NCBI GenBank assembly: GCA_033722675.1
Contig: JAWVYO010000051.1
Span: forward strand, 1 to 16,388
Length of the DNA: 16,388 nucleotides
Direction of reading: 5' to 3'
Origin: DATHYU01 sp033722675
Lineage (GTDB): Bacteria > Actinomycetota > Acidimicrobiia > Spongiisociales > UBA11373
Positions 7,646 to 13,779 of the stretch are shown one piece after another. The notes beneath the pieces were generated by a model that saw nothing but the letters and a program-made list of their open reading frames with translations, made no database searches and had not been told where the DNA came from. The first letter of the stretch is position 1. Every line of letters starts with the position of its first letter. The position numbers were made by a program, and so were the translations under genes.

Positions 7646-8572
7646 ATGGCAGACATTCCCGAGAGCCTCCTGCGCCGGTCCGCCGAGGCGAAGGCGAAGG
7701 CCACCGGCCGTCCCGTCGAGGAGATCCTCGCCGAGATGAAGGGCGAGGCCCCGCCGGAGCCCGCCGGCGGCGAGTCCGCGGACGCGCCCGCCGAGGCGCC
7801 CGCCGAGGCCGCCGCGGCGCCGGCGGCGAGCGGCAACGGCGGCGAGGCCGACCCCGAGAAGGCCGCTGCGGCCGCGAAGCTGCCCGACCACCTGCTCCGC
7901 CGCTCCGCCCAGGCCCGGGCCAAGGTCATGGGCCGCCCGGTGGAGGCGGTGCTCGCCGAGATGAAGGGCGAGCCGGCCCCCAGCGGCGGGGGCGCCGCCG
8001 CACCGGCCCCGAGCGGTGGCGGCGGCGCGGCCACGGCGGTGGCGGCGAAGCCCGCCGCTCCGGTGATCCCCGAGGGCGTGCGGACCCAGCGCCTCCTGAC
8101 GGTGGTGAAGGCGAAGGCGATCCAGCAGGTCAAGAGCGAGCCCACCGACAAGGTGAGCACCTGGCCGCACCTGGTGGCCGTCGAGTTCGTGGCGCTGCTC
8201 GTCGTGACGGCGGCGCTCGTCGTGTTCTCGGTGTTCCAGGACGCCCCGCTCCTCGAGCTGGCGAACCCGAACGAGCAGCCGAACCCCTCGAAGGCGCCGT
8301 GGTACTTCCTCGGCCTCCAGGAGCTTCTCTCGTACTTCGATCCGCAGATCGCCGGCGTCCTCATCCCGGGCCTCGGCCTGGCCGGGCTGGCGATCATCCC
8401 CTACATCGACCGGAACCCCTCGGTGCGGCCGTCCGACCGCAAGTTCGCGATCATGATCTTCACGTTCTTCGTGATGGCGTCGGCGATCACGACGATCATC
8501 GGCTCCTTCTACCGGGGCCCGGGCTTCAACTTCTCCTTCCCCTGGAGAGACGGGATCTTCTTCGACCTATGA
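7646..8572 (+). CDS. Cytochrome b C-terminal half (subunit IV-like) with duplicated N-terminal RSA motif
   Basis: This 308-residue protein has its membrane part at ~175-308. It comprises three helices, with NPSKAPWYFLGLQELL (213-228) at the quinol-oxidising site and IPYIDRNPSVRPSDRK between helices, as in subunit IV of split bc/b6f complexes. The Qo motif reads A-P-W-Y in place of PEWY. The first ~145 residues are unlike subunit IV of known complexes. They hold two copies of a 29-residue motif (residues 5-33 and 80-108) separated and followed by Ala/Pro/Gly/Glu linkers. The same motif starts the cytochrome c encoded at 2630-3538. ATG 7646 follows GGAGG at 7634-7638, directly after the cytochrome b6 stop. 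The last bases overlap the Rieske start (ATGA). Confidence 0.88.
   Translation: MADIPESLLRRSAEAKAKATGRPVEEILAEMKGEAPPEPAGGESADAPAEAPAEAAAAPAASGNGGEADPEKAAAAAKLPDHLLRRSAQARAKVMGRPVEAVLAEMKGEPAPSGGGAAAPAPSGGGGAATAVAAKPAAPVIPEGVRTQRLLTVVKAKAIQQVKSEPTDKVSTWPHLVAVEFVALLVVTAALVVFSVFQDAPLLELANPNEQPNPSKAPWYFLGLQELLSYFDPQIAGVLIPGLGLAGLAIIPYIDRNPSVRPSDRKFAIMIFTFFVMASAITTIIGSFYRGPGFNFSFPWRDGIFFDL
7658..7744 (+). repeat. RSA motif, copy 1
   Basis: This encodes residues 5-33 of the subunit IV-like protein (PESLLRRSAEAKAKATG followed by RPVEEILAEMKG). It is repeated 225 bp downstream, and the last part (7727-7747) is identical to 7952-7972 over 21 bp. Confidence 0.7.
7883..7969 (+). repeat. RSA motif, copy 2
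   Basis: This encodes residues 80-108 of the same protein (PDHLLRRSAQARAKVMG followed by RPVEAVLAEMKG). The two copies share about 20 of 29 residues without gaps, indicating an in-gene duplication. Confidence 0.7.
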
Positions 8573-9381
8573 GCACCACGCAGATACTCGTCCTGTCCTT
8601 CGGCGGCATCGCGCTCCTGGCCGCGGTCGCCATCTTCACGATCGCCTTCCGCCGCACGGAGGGCGAACGGAAGGTCGCGCTGGATCGCCGCGCCGAGGCC
8701 CGCGATCGGTCGAGGGTCCGCGAACGCGAACCGGAGCCCGAGCCCGAGCCGGCCCTCGTCGGCGCCGCCGCCTCCCCGCCCGTCGACCCGCTCACGCGCA
8801 AGCCGGAGGTCACCGAGGAGGAGTTCGGCGTCACCCGACGGCAGTTCTTCAACCGGGGCCTCGGAGCGGTCTTCGGGATCTTCATGGCCCAGTTCGGGCT
8901 CGCCGCCCTCGCCTTCATGTGGCCGAAGCTCGCCTCCGGTGGGTTCGGCTCGCGGGTGAACGCCGGCAGCGTCGCCGACATCGAGTCCGAGATCGTGCTC
9001 CCCGACGGGCGCGTGCAGCCGCTCTTCGTCTCGGCCGCCCAGAGCTACCTGCTGCCCTTCCGGGGCAACCCCGCCTCCAGCCAGTTCGACGACGTGCCCG
9101 TGATCGCCGGGGGGATCATGGCCCTCTGGCAGCGGTGCGTGCACCTGGGATGCCGGGTGCCGTGGTGCGTGTCGTCGCAGGGCTTCGAGTGCCCGTGCCA
9201 CGGCTCGAAGTACAACAGCCACGGTGAGTACGAGGACGGCCCCGCCCCCCGCAACCTGGACCGGTTCGTCGTGGAGGTCAACGACGCCGACGAGCTGATC
9301 ATCGACACCGGCACCGTCATCCAGACGTCGCGGGCCTCGGTCAAGAGCGTCAACTACCCCCAGGGACCCTCGTGCCTCTGA
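8569..9381 (+). CDS. Rieske [2Fe-2S] protein of the b6f-like complex
   Basis: This is a 270-residue Rieske subunit that moves electrons from the quinol site to cytochrome c. Its cluster ligands are Cys190 and His192 in C-x-H-L-G-C, and Cys208 and His211 in C-P-C-H-G. Cys195 and Cys210 would form the stabilising disulfide. Two membrane helices are visible, at ~5-27 and ~98-118. The second is preceded by TRRQFF (89-94), a twin-arginine-type signal, as expected for a cofactor-loaded domain. Between the helices is a charged Arg/Glu/Pro linker with an EPEPEPEP run. Compared with the three-helix actinobacterial QcrA it has two helices; compared with b6f Rieske it has one extra. ATG 8569 overlaps the previous stop by 4 bp, and its 3' end overlaps the next gene by 10 bp. 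Confidence 0.92.
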   Translation: MSTTQILVLSFGGIALLAAVAIFTIAFRRTEGERKVALDRRAEARDRSRVREREPEPEPEPALVGAAASPPVDPLTRKPEVTEEEFGVTRRQFFNRGLGAVFGIFMAQFGLAALAFMWPKLASGGFGSRVNAGSVADIESEIVLPDGRVQPLFVSAAQSYLLPFRGNPASSQFDDVPVIAGGIMALWQRCVHLGCRVPWCVSSQGFECPCHGSKYNSHGEYEDGPAPRNLDRFVVEVNDADELIIDTGTVIQTSRASVKSVNYPQGPSCL

Positions 9382-10952
9382 TCCTGGCCGTCGCCGAAGC
9401 GGAGGCACCGTCCGGGGAGCCGATCGGCCTCGGGGCCGTCATGCTGTCGCTGGCGGTGCTGGCGCTCATCGCATGGCTCACCTACGTCATCGGCCAGACC
9501 CGGGTGCGTCGCCGCAAGCGCGAAGCCGCTCCCCAGAACCTCACCCAGTTCTCCTCCGACGACGAGCTGGAGTCGAAGCGGCTCAACGGCGTGCTCGCCT
9601 CGGCACTCATCGTGAGCGGCCTGCTGGCCATCGTCATGCCCGTCTACTACCTCTCGGAGTCGAACCGCCAGGCCTCGGCCGCGGAGACCTTCGACGAAAT
9701 CGCCGTGGAGCGCGGCATCCACTGGTACGAGGAGTTCCAGTGCGGCGACTGCCACGGTCCCGACGGCGGGGGCGGGGCCGCCGCCTTCGTCGAGGCTCGC
9801 TCGGGGCTCAGCACCGCCTGGGCCGCCCCGTCCCTCAACGACGTGCTGTACCGCTACGACGAGGACGAGGTCCGCTACTGGCTCGTCTGGGGACGCCAGG
9901 GCAGCCCGATGCCGGCCTGGGGAACGGAGGGCGGCGGCCCGCTCAACACCCAGCAGCTCGACGAACTCATCGCCTATCTCGACTCCATCACGATCAGCCA
10001 GGCCGAGGCCCTCGCCCAGGTGGACGGGGCCGTCCAGCGCGAACTCTCCCGCATCGAGGGCGCCGACGACACGATCGTCCAGCGCATCGAGGAGCTCGAC
10101 GCGGAGCTGGCCCAGCTCGCCCGGGCACCCGAGTACCTCGTCGCCGTGGAGGACTTCCCCGAGCGGCTCGGCGAGATCCTCGCCGGAGCGGGCACCTGCA
10201 CCGTCGAGTCCGCCGAACTGCTGAGCCGTCCCTGCCCCGAGGAGGGCCGCGACAGCGACCGCGACGGCCTGAGCGACGCCGCCGAACTGGCCCTCAACGA
10301 CCTCATCGTCGGTCTCGTCGAGGTGGCCCCGCCCTCGGAGGCCCGCGACGCACTCGGCAGCATCGACGAAGACGGCGAATTCGACGGCATCCAGTTCGAC
10401 CCCGAATCGCAGTTCTCCAACTTCTCCGGCTCCACCGGCGTGCCCGACCTCGAGGAGGCCGACTTCGTGGTGACCGAGGTCGAAGCCATCGTCCGCGACG
10501 CGCGCCTCGCCGTCGATTCCCAGGACCGGCTCATCGACGGCGCCCTCCAGGGCAAGGCGTTCCTGCAGACGGCGCTGGCCGAGCGGGCCTACGCCTTCGA
10601 CTTCGAACAGATCGCCGCGGACGGGTTCGACGGGAACCTGTCGGACGCCCGGCGAGCCGTCGGGCTCTACAACGCCTACTGCGCCCGGTGTCACACCGCC
10701 GGATACTCGGCCGGGGTGGCCTTCACGCAGGAGGCCGGCTCGGGGGCCTTCGGGCCGTCGCTGCAGGACGGGCGGTCGGTCGTCCAGTTCCCCGACGAGG
10801 CCGACCACCTCGACTTCATCATCACCGGCTCGGAGAACGGCCAGGGGTACGGCGTGAACGGCATCGGCCGCGGCTGGATGCCCGGCTTCGGAGCGACGCT
10901 CACCCAGGAGGACCTCATGCTGATCGTGCGACTCGAACGGGTGCTGCCGTGA
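9372..10952 (+). CDS. Membrane-anchored dihaem cytochrome c with EF-hand-like insert
   Basis: This is a 526-residue protein with two N-terminal membrane helices (~20-40 and ~73-94). The first cytochrome c domain has C124-G-D-C127-H128 with axial Met180 in GSPMPAWG. The second has C437-A-R-C440-H441 with axial Met503 in GWMPGFG. About 230 residues separate them. This middle part contains a helical region, a Cys pair (276, 288), and a canonical 12-residue calcium loop D294-x-D296-x-D298-G-x-x-D302-x-x-E305, followed by an acidic IDEDGEFDGIQFDPE stretch. It is the likely electron acceptor from the Rieske protein, equivalent to QcrC, but far larger between its haems. GTG 9372 is used because the earlier reading lies inside the Rieske gene. 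The stop overlaps the next start (GTGA). Confidence 0.87.
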   Translation: MPLILAVAEAEAPSGEPIGLGAVMLSLAVLALIAWLTYVIGQTRVRRRKREAAPQNLTQFSSDDELESKRLNGVLASALIVSGLLAIVMPVYYLSESNRQASAAETFDEIAVERGIHWYEEFQCGDCHGPDGGGGAAAFVEARSGLSTAWAAPSLNDVLYRYDEDEVRYWLVWGRQGSPMPAWGTEGGGPLNTQQLDELIAYLDSITISQAEALAQVDGAVQRELSRIEGADDTIVQRIEELDAELAQLARAPEYLVAVEDFPERLGEILAGAGTCTVESAELLSRPCPEEGRDSDRDGLSDAAELALNDLIVGLVEVAPPSEARDALGSIDEDGEFDGIQFDPESQFSNFSGSTGVPDLEEADFVVTEVEAIVRDARLAVDSQDRLIDGALQGKAFLQTALAERAYAFDFEQIAADGFDGNLSDARRAVGLYNAYCARCHTAGYSAGVAFTQEAGSGAFGPSLQDGRSVVQFPDEADHLDFIITGSENGQGYGVNGIGRGWMPGFGATLTQEDLMLIVRLERVLP

Positions 10953-11458
10953 GTGACATCCTCCGGCGCCTCCGCGACGACGAACGGGGACTGACCCGCC
11001 TCCAGTGGCTCGGCATCGTCCTGGCCGTGCTGACGGTGCTGTCACTCATCCCGCAGTTCCGTGCGGTCATCGACGTGCTCTACGAGGAGCTCGTCGGCAA
11101 GAACAACGTGGGCCCCGACGGCGAGCCCCAGCCGGGGGTGCTCGTCCGGGGCATCATCGTCGGCGTCGGCTCGTTCCTCGTGTTCGTGGGCTCGATCTTC
11201 CTCATCACCTACACGAACCTGGGACGCCGGCTGGCGTTCCTCGTCACCGGCGCCGGCTTCTTCGGGTTCATGTTCGTGATCGGGCTGCTGTACTCCCTCT
11301 ACGCCCCCCGCGGCCTGCGGCCGGCGAACCTGGAGGGCCTCAACGCGTGGGAGCTCCGCATCCTGCCGGGCGCCCTCATGCTCGGGTCGCTCATCCTGTT
11401 CTTCATGTTCCTGACGGCGCTGCACCGCCTGGAGACCGAGCAGACGGAAGCGGCCTAG
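10949..11458 (+). CDS. Unrecognised 4-TM protein closing the b6f-like operon
   Basis: This is a 169-residue protein with membrane helices at about 17-35, 66-88, 94-117 and 138-157. It has a polar loop after helix 1 (VGKNNVGPDGEPQPG) and a short acidic tail. No His, Cys or nucleotide motif suggests a cofactor. The GTG start overlaps the cytochrome c stop by 4 bp, which points to coupled translation and to a product needed in step with that cytochrome. A small structural or assembly subunit of the complex is plausible. It has no family assignment from me. Its stop codon is the TAG inside CTAG at 11455-11458, shared with the opposing gene. Confidence 0.75.
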   Translation: MSDILRRLRDDERGLTRLQWLGIVLAVLTVLSLIPQFRAVIDVLYEELVGKNNVGPDGEPQPGVLVRGIIVGVGSFLVFVGSIFLITYTNLGRRLAFLVTGAGFFGFMFVIGLLYSLYAPRGLRPANLEGLNAWELRILPGALMLGSLILFFMFLTALHRLETEQTEAA

Positions 11459-11853
11459 GACGGCGCGGTCCGGTCCCGCCGGATCATCGCCCGCCACGGC
11501 ATCAGTCCGAACCGTTCGTAGAACCCGACGAGCTCCTCGTCGCACACGACGTCGATCGAGTAGTGGCCGTCGAGCTCCCGCAACATCCGGCGGACCAGCT
11601 CCGACCCGATCCCCCGGCCCCGGCGACGTTCCACCACCTCGAGGAGGGGGATGAAGGCGGCGATCGCCCCGTCGGAGATCGCCGTCACGAACCCCACGAG
11701 CTCCTCGCCCTCCCACGCCGTGACGACGTGCGAGGCACCCCGGAGCGCCGCGAGCCGGGTGTCGGCGGCCGGGGGGCTCGGCCACCCGGCGAAGAAGGGG
11801 GCCAGATCCACACCGGTGAGACCGGACGCCCCCGAGCGGTAGGCGACGGTCAC
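11455..11853 (-). CDS. GNAT-family N-acetyltransferase
   Basis: This is a 132-residue single GNAT domain. It has a beta strand (HVVTAWEGEELVGFVTAISDG), the acetyl-CoA pyrophosphate loop R-R-G-R-G-I-G-S (within ERRRGRGIGSELVRRML), and a C-terminal VVCDEELVGFYERFGLMPW typical of small GNATs, where FYERFGF closes the fold. The acyl acceptor is unknown. It starts at GTG 11853, overlapping the Rex stop by 4 bp (GTGA), so it is translationally coupled to rex. It ends in a CTAG that also contains the stop of the opposing gene. Acetylation of a metabolite or protein under redox control would fit the coupling, but this is speculation. Confidence 0.82.
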   Translation of the reverse strand: MTVAYRSGASGLTGVDLAPFFAGWPSPPAADTRLAALRGASHVVTAWEGEELVGFVTAISDGAIAAFIPLLEVVERRRGRGIGSELVRRMLRELDGHYSIDVVCDEELVGFYERFGLMPWRAMIRRDRTAPS

Positions 11854-12479
11854 CCGCCCCCCGCCCGGTGCAGGTAGTAGCTGAGAACCTGCAGCTCGTT
11901 GGAGAGGTCGACGCGGCGCACGTCGACGTCGTCGGGGACCTTGAGCACGGTCCGGGCGAAGTTGAGGATCGACCGCACGCCGGCGTCCGCCAGGGCGGTC
12001 GCCACCTCCTGGGCGGCTCGGGCGGGGACGGTGATCACGCCGATGTCCACGGACTCCTCGGCGATCACCTCGGCGAGGCGGTCGACGGGCAGGACCTCGA
12101 GGCCCGCCACCGGGGTGCCGATCACCTCGGGATCGGCGTCGAAGAGGGCGACCACGTCGAAGCCCTCCTCCCCGAAACCCCGGAACCCCGAGAGGGCCCG
12201 ACCGAGGTTCCCGATTCCGACGATCACCACCGACCAGGTCCGGTTGAGGCCGAGCACCTGGCGGATCTGGAACCGGAGGTGGTCCACGGGGTAGCCCACG
12301 CCCCGGGTGCCGTACGAGCCGAGGTGCGACAGATCCTTCCGGAGCTTCGCCGGCGTCACTCCGGCCTCCGCCGCCATCTCGTCGGAGGAGATGTTCGTGA
12401 CGTCGTCGGGCAGGCGCTCGAGCACCCCGAGATACAGGGGCAGGCGCTGGACGGTGGCGGTCGGGACCTCGGGCCTCAC
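11850..12479 (-). CDS. rex: Redox-sensing transcriptional repressor Rex
   Basis: This 209-residue protein is the normal Rex length. Residues 1-80 form the winged-helix DNA-binding domain with LRKDLSHLGSYGTRGVGY (46-63), a family hallmark. From ~83 the NAD(H)-binding Rossmann domain follows, with VVIVGIGNLGRAL (85-96), Asp114 after the second strand, and the domain-swapped C-terminus DLSNELQVLSYYL (191-203). Rex represses respiratory and fermentative genes when NADH is low and releases DNA when NADH rises. The GTG start at 12479 is supported by a TAGATT -10 that ends 8 nt before it. In Streptomyces rex is followed by haem biosynthesis genes. Here it is followed by a GNAT gene and stands next to the cytochrome operon. 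No clear Rex operator (TTGTGAN8TCACAA-like) is visible upstream of that operon. Confidence 0.93.
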   Translation of the reverse strand: MRPEVPTATVQRLPLYLGVLERLPDDVTNISSDEMAAEAGVTPAKLRKDLSHLGSYGTRGVGYPVDHLRFQIRQVLGLNRTWSVVIVGIGNLGRALSGFRGFGEEGFDVVALFDADPEVIGTPVAGLEVLPVDRLAEVIAEESVDIGVITVPARAAQEVATALADAGVRSILNFARTVLKVPDDVDVRRVDLSNELQVLSYYLHRAGGG

Positions 12480-12487
12480 GAGCGCAC

Positions 12488-12493
12488 AATCTA
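12488..12493 (-). promoter_or_regulatory. Candidate -10 for leaderless rex
   Basis: TAGATT on the minus strand ends 8 nt before the GTG at 12479, and no Shine-Dalgarno site lies between. This fits the TANNNT-N6-8-start pattern seen elsewhere in this window. Confidence 0.45.
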
Positions 12494-12522
12494 CCGCCGC
12501 GTCCGGGCACCGGATCCGCGCG

Positions 12523-12795
12523 TCAGTCGGGAGGGCCGCTCCGCCCCAGGCGAGCCCGGATCGCCGCCACCGCCACCCCCAGCGACCCGATGCGGCCCTC
12601 GGCCAACTCGGCACCGCGCTCGCTGAGCAGGACCGGGATGCGGAACCCGTACCGCTCGGTCAGGGCCCGGTCGTCCTCGATGTCCTCGAGCACGACGGTG
12701 AGGCCGAGACGATCGGCCCACGGGCGCAGCCGCCCCAGGGCCTCGTGACAGAGCGTGCACCCGGGCCGCGTCAGGAGTCGGATCGAACGGGCCAT
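12523..12795 (-). CDS. Glutaredoxin-like small protein (DUF836/thioredoxin fold)
   Basis: This 90-residue protein begins with a beta strand and the redox motif P-G-C13-T-L-C16-H, followed by a helix and a strand (LTVVLEDIEDD). Then comes the cis-Pro loop F-R-I-P-V-L-L and a C-terminal helix. This is the layout of the minimal glutaredoxin-like family used for thiol-disulfide exchange in the cytoplasm. The ATG at 12795 is preceded by a purine-rich GGGGGAGGGG. It lies 43 bp ahead of rex in the same direction, so the two may be co-expressed, which suits a redox-response group. The physiological partner is unknown. Confidence 0.78.
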   Translation of the reverse strand: MARSIRLLTRPGCTLCHEALGRLRPWADRLGLTVVLEDIEDDRALTERYGFRIPVLLSERGAELAEGRIGSLGVAVAAIRARLGRSGPPD

Positions 12796-12817
12796 GTCGT
12801 CAGGCCCCTCCCCCGGC

Positions 12818-12823
12818 TAGCGT
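12818..12823 (+). promoter_or_regulatory. Candidate -10 for leaderless small membrane peptide
   Basis: TAGCGT ends 7 nt before the ATG at 12831. The adjacent GCTAGC is palindromic and lies upstream of the divergent glutaredoxin-like gene as well. Confidence 0.35.
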
Positions 12824-12830
12824 CGGCGGC

Positions 12831-12926
12831 ATGCGCCCCGCCACCGTCCTCGCGCTGCTCCTGCTCCTGGCCGTCATCGGCGTCGCGGGGGTCGTCTTCC
12901 TCATCCAGTTGCTCTCGGTCTCCTGA
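12831..12926 (+). CDS. 31-residue single-pass membrane peptide
   Basis: The ATG at 12831 opens a frame of 31 residues that is almost entirely hydrophobic after the first four (MRPATVLALLLLLAVIGV, then a similar stretch ending in LLSVS). It would form one membrane helix with a positive N-terminus. Support for expression is the -10-like TAGCGT 7 nt upstream, as at other leaderless genes nearby. Its last 26 bp overlap the 3' end of the opposing SAM hydroxide adenosyltransferase-like gene. No function can be assigned. It could also be a chance frame in Leu/Val-rich GC sequence. Confidence 0.45.
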   Translation: MRPATVLALLLLLAVIGVAGVVFLIQLLSVS

Positions 12927-13710
12927 AGCCCACCGACAGGCCCACCGCCACCCCGAACTCCTCGTCGGCGCGGCCGCCGGGGACCGCCACCGCCATGAGA
13001 CCGTGCGAGTCGACGTGCAGGATCGGCTCGTTGCCGTCGCCGTAGGTCGCCCGCCAGGGCAGGTCGTGGCGCATCGCTCCGAACCTGACCTCCACCCGGT
13101 CGCCCTCGCGCAGGCCCAGTCCTGCGAGGTCGTCGGGCGACACGTTCGTCTGCAGGTTGCCGAACGTGTCGATCCACCACACCTCCCCGCTCACCGCGTG
13201 CTCGTCGTGGTCGACGAGGGGGAGGAGCAGTGGCTGCAGGGACTCCGGAGCGACGTCGGGCCCGAGGTCGCCCAGTTCGGCCTCGCCCGAGGCCAGCACG
13301 GCGGCGGCCGGGGCGAACCGGTCGCGTCCCTCGAACGTGGCGCCGTCGGAGGGGAGCCTGAACTCCGGGGCGTCGAGCGACACCACCCGGGTCGCTCCGC
13401 CGACCATCGCCACCGCCGGCGCGAGCAGGCCGTTGTCGGGACCCACGACGTACCCCCTGGCGGTGGCCGCCGCGATCGCGCGACGCGCGGTCCCGACTCC
13501 CGGGTCGACGACGGCGAGCACCACGCCGTCGGGGAGGTACTGGACGGCCCGCAGCAGCGAGAGGGCGCCGGCCCGCACGTCCCCGCGCGGAACCGCGTGG
13601 GTGACGTCGACGACCCGCACCTCGGGGGCGATCCGGGCGATCACCCCGTGGACGACACCGACGAACTCGTCGTCGTGCCCGAAGTCGGAGAGGAACGAGA
13701 CGTGGGGCAT
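12901..13710 (-). CDS. SAM hydroxide adenosyltransferase homologue (DUF62 family)
   Basis: This is a 269-residue two-domain protein. The N-terminal domain shows SFLSDFGHDDEFVG (5-18), VVDPGVGTARR (67-77) and GPDNGLL (90-96). The C-terminal domain contains IDTFGNLQTNV (180-190). Family enzymes hydrolyse S-adenosylmethionine to adenosine and methionine using water activated by an Asp-Arg-His triad. Asp69 and Arg76 are present. At the His position, normally in TFHGRD, the sequence is TFEGRD with Glu127. Activity may thus be altered. ATG 13710 is preferred over an upstream frame because TATGCT lies 8 nt before it and the family begins at this residue. It is divergent from the Clp1-like gene with only 69 bp between starts, and its 3' end overlaps the small membrane peptide gene. 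Confidence 0.88.
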   Translation of the reverse strand: MPHVSFLSDFGHDDEFVGVVHGVIARIAPEVRVVDVTHAVPRGDVRAGALSLLRAVQYLPDGVVLAVVDPGVGTARRAIAAATARGYVVGPDNGLLAPAVAMVGGATRVVSLDAPEFRLPSDGATFEGRDRFAPAAAVLASGEAELGDLGPDVAPESLQPLLLPLVDHDEHAVSGEVWWIDTFGNLQTNVSPDDLAGLGLREGDRVEVRFGAMRHDLPWRATYGDGNEPILHVDSHGLMAVAVPGGRADEEFGVAVGLSVGFRRPRATG

Positions 13711-13718
13711 GGCGGCGG

Positions 13719-13724
13719 AGCATA
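13719..13724 (-). promoter_or_regulatory. Candidate -10 for leaderless DUF62 gene
   Basis: TATGCT on the minus strand ends 8 nt before the ATG at 13710, with only CCGCCGCC in between, which cannot pair with 16S rRNA as a Shine-Dalgarno site. Confidence 0.55.
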
Positions 13725-13765
13725 GGCGGGCGGTGGCGCTGCCCGGACCGGCGTCGGACCGCCGG

Positions 13766-13771
13766 TACGAT
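13766..13771 (+). promoter_or_regulatory. Candidate -10 for leaderless Clp1-like gene
   Basis: TACGAT ends 8 nt before the ATG at 13780, with CGACGACG between. Together with the element at 13719-13724 this makes a compact divergent promoter pair. Confidence 0.55.
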
Positions 13772-13779
13772 CGACGACG

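Noticed and set aside
7768..7870. GC-rich direct repeats between the two RSA motifs (gcccgccgag units)
   Set aside because: They encode an Ala/Pro/Glu linker and look like codon-level low complexity, not a mobile or regulatory repeat.
7417..8568. Upstream extension of the Rieske frame by ~384 codons
   Set aside because: It runs through both cytochrome b genes in another frame. ATG 8569 with the ATGA overlap and the first membrane helix marks the true start.
8730..8752. Tandem gagccc units in the Rieske gene
   Set aside because: They simply encode the EP-rich linker between the two membrane helices.
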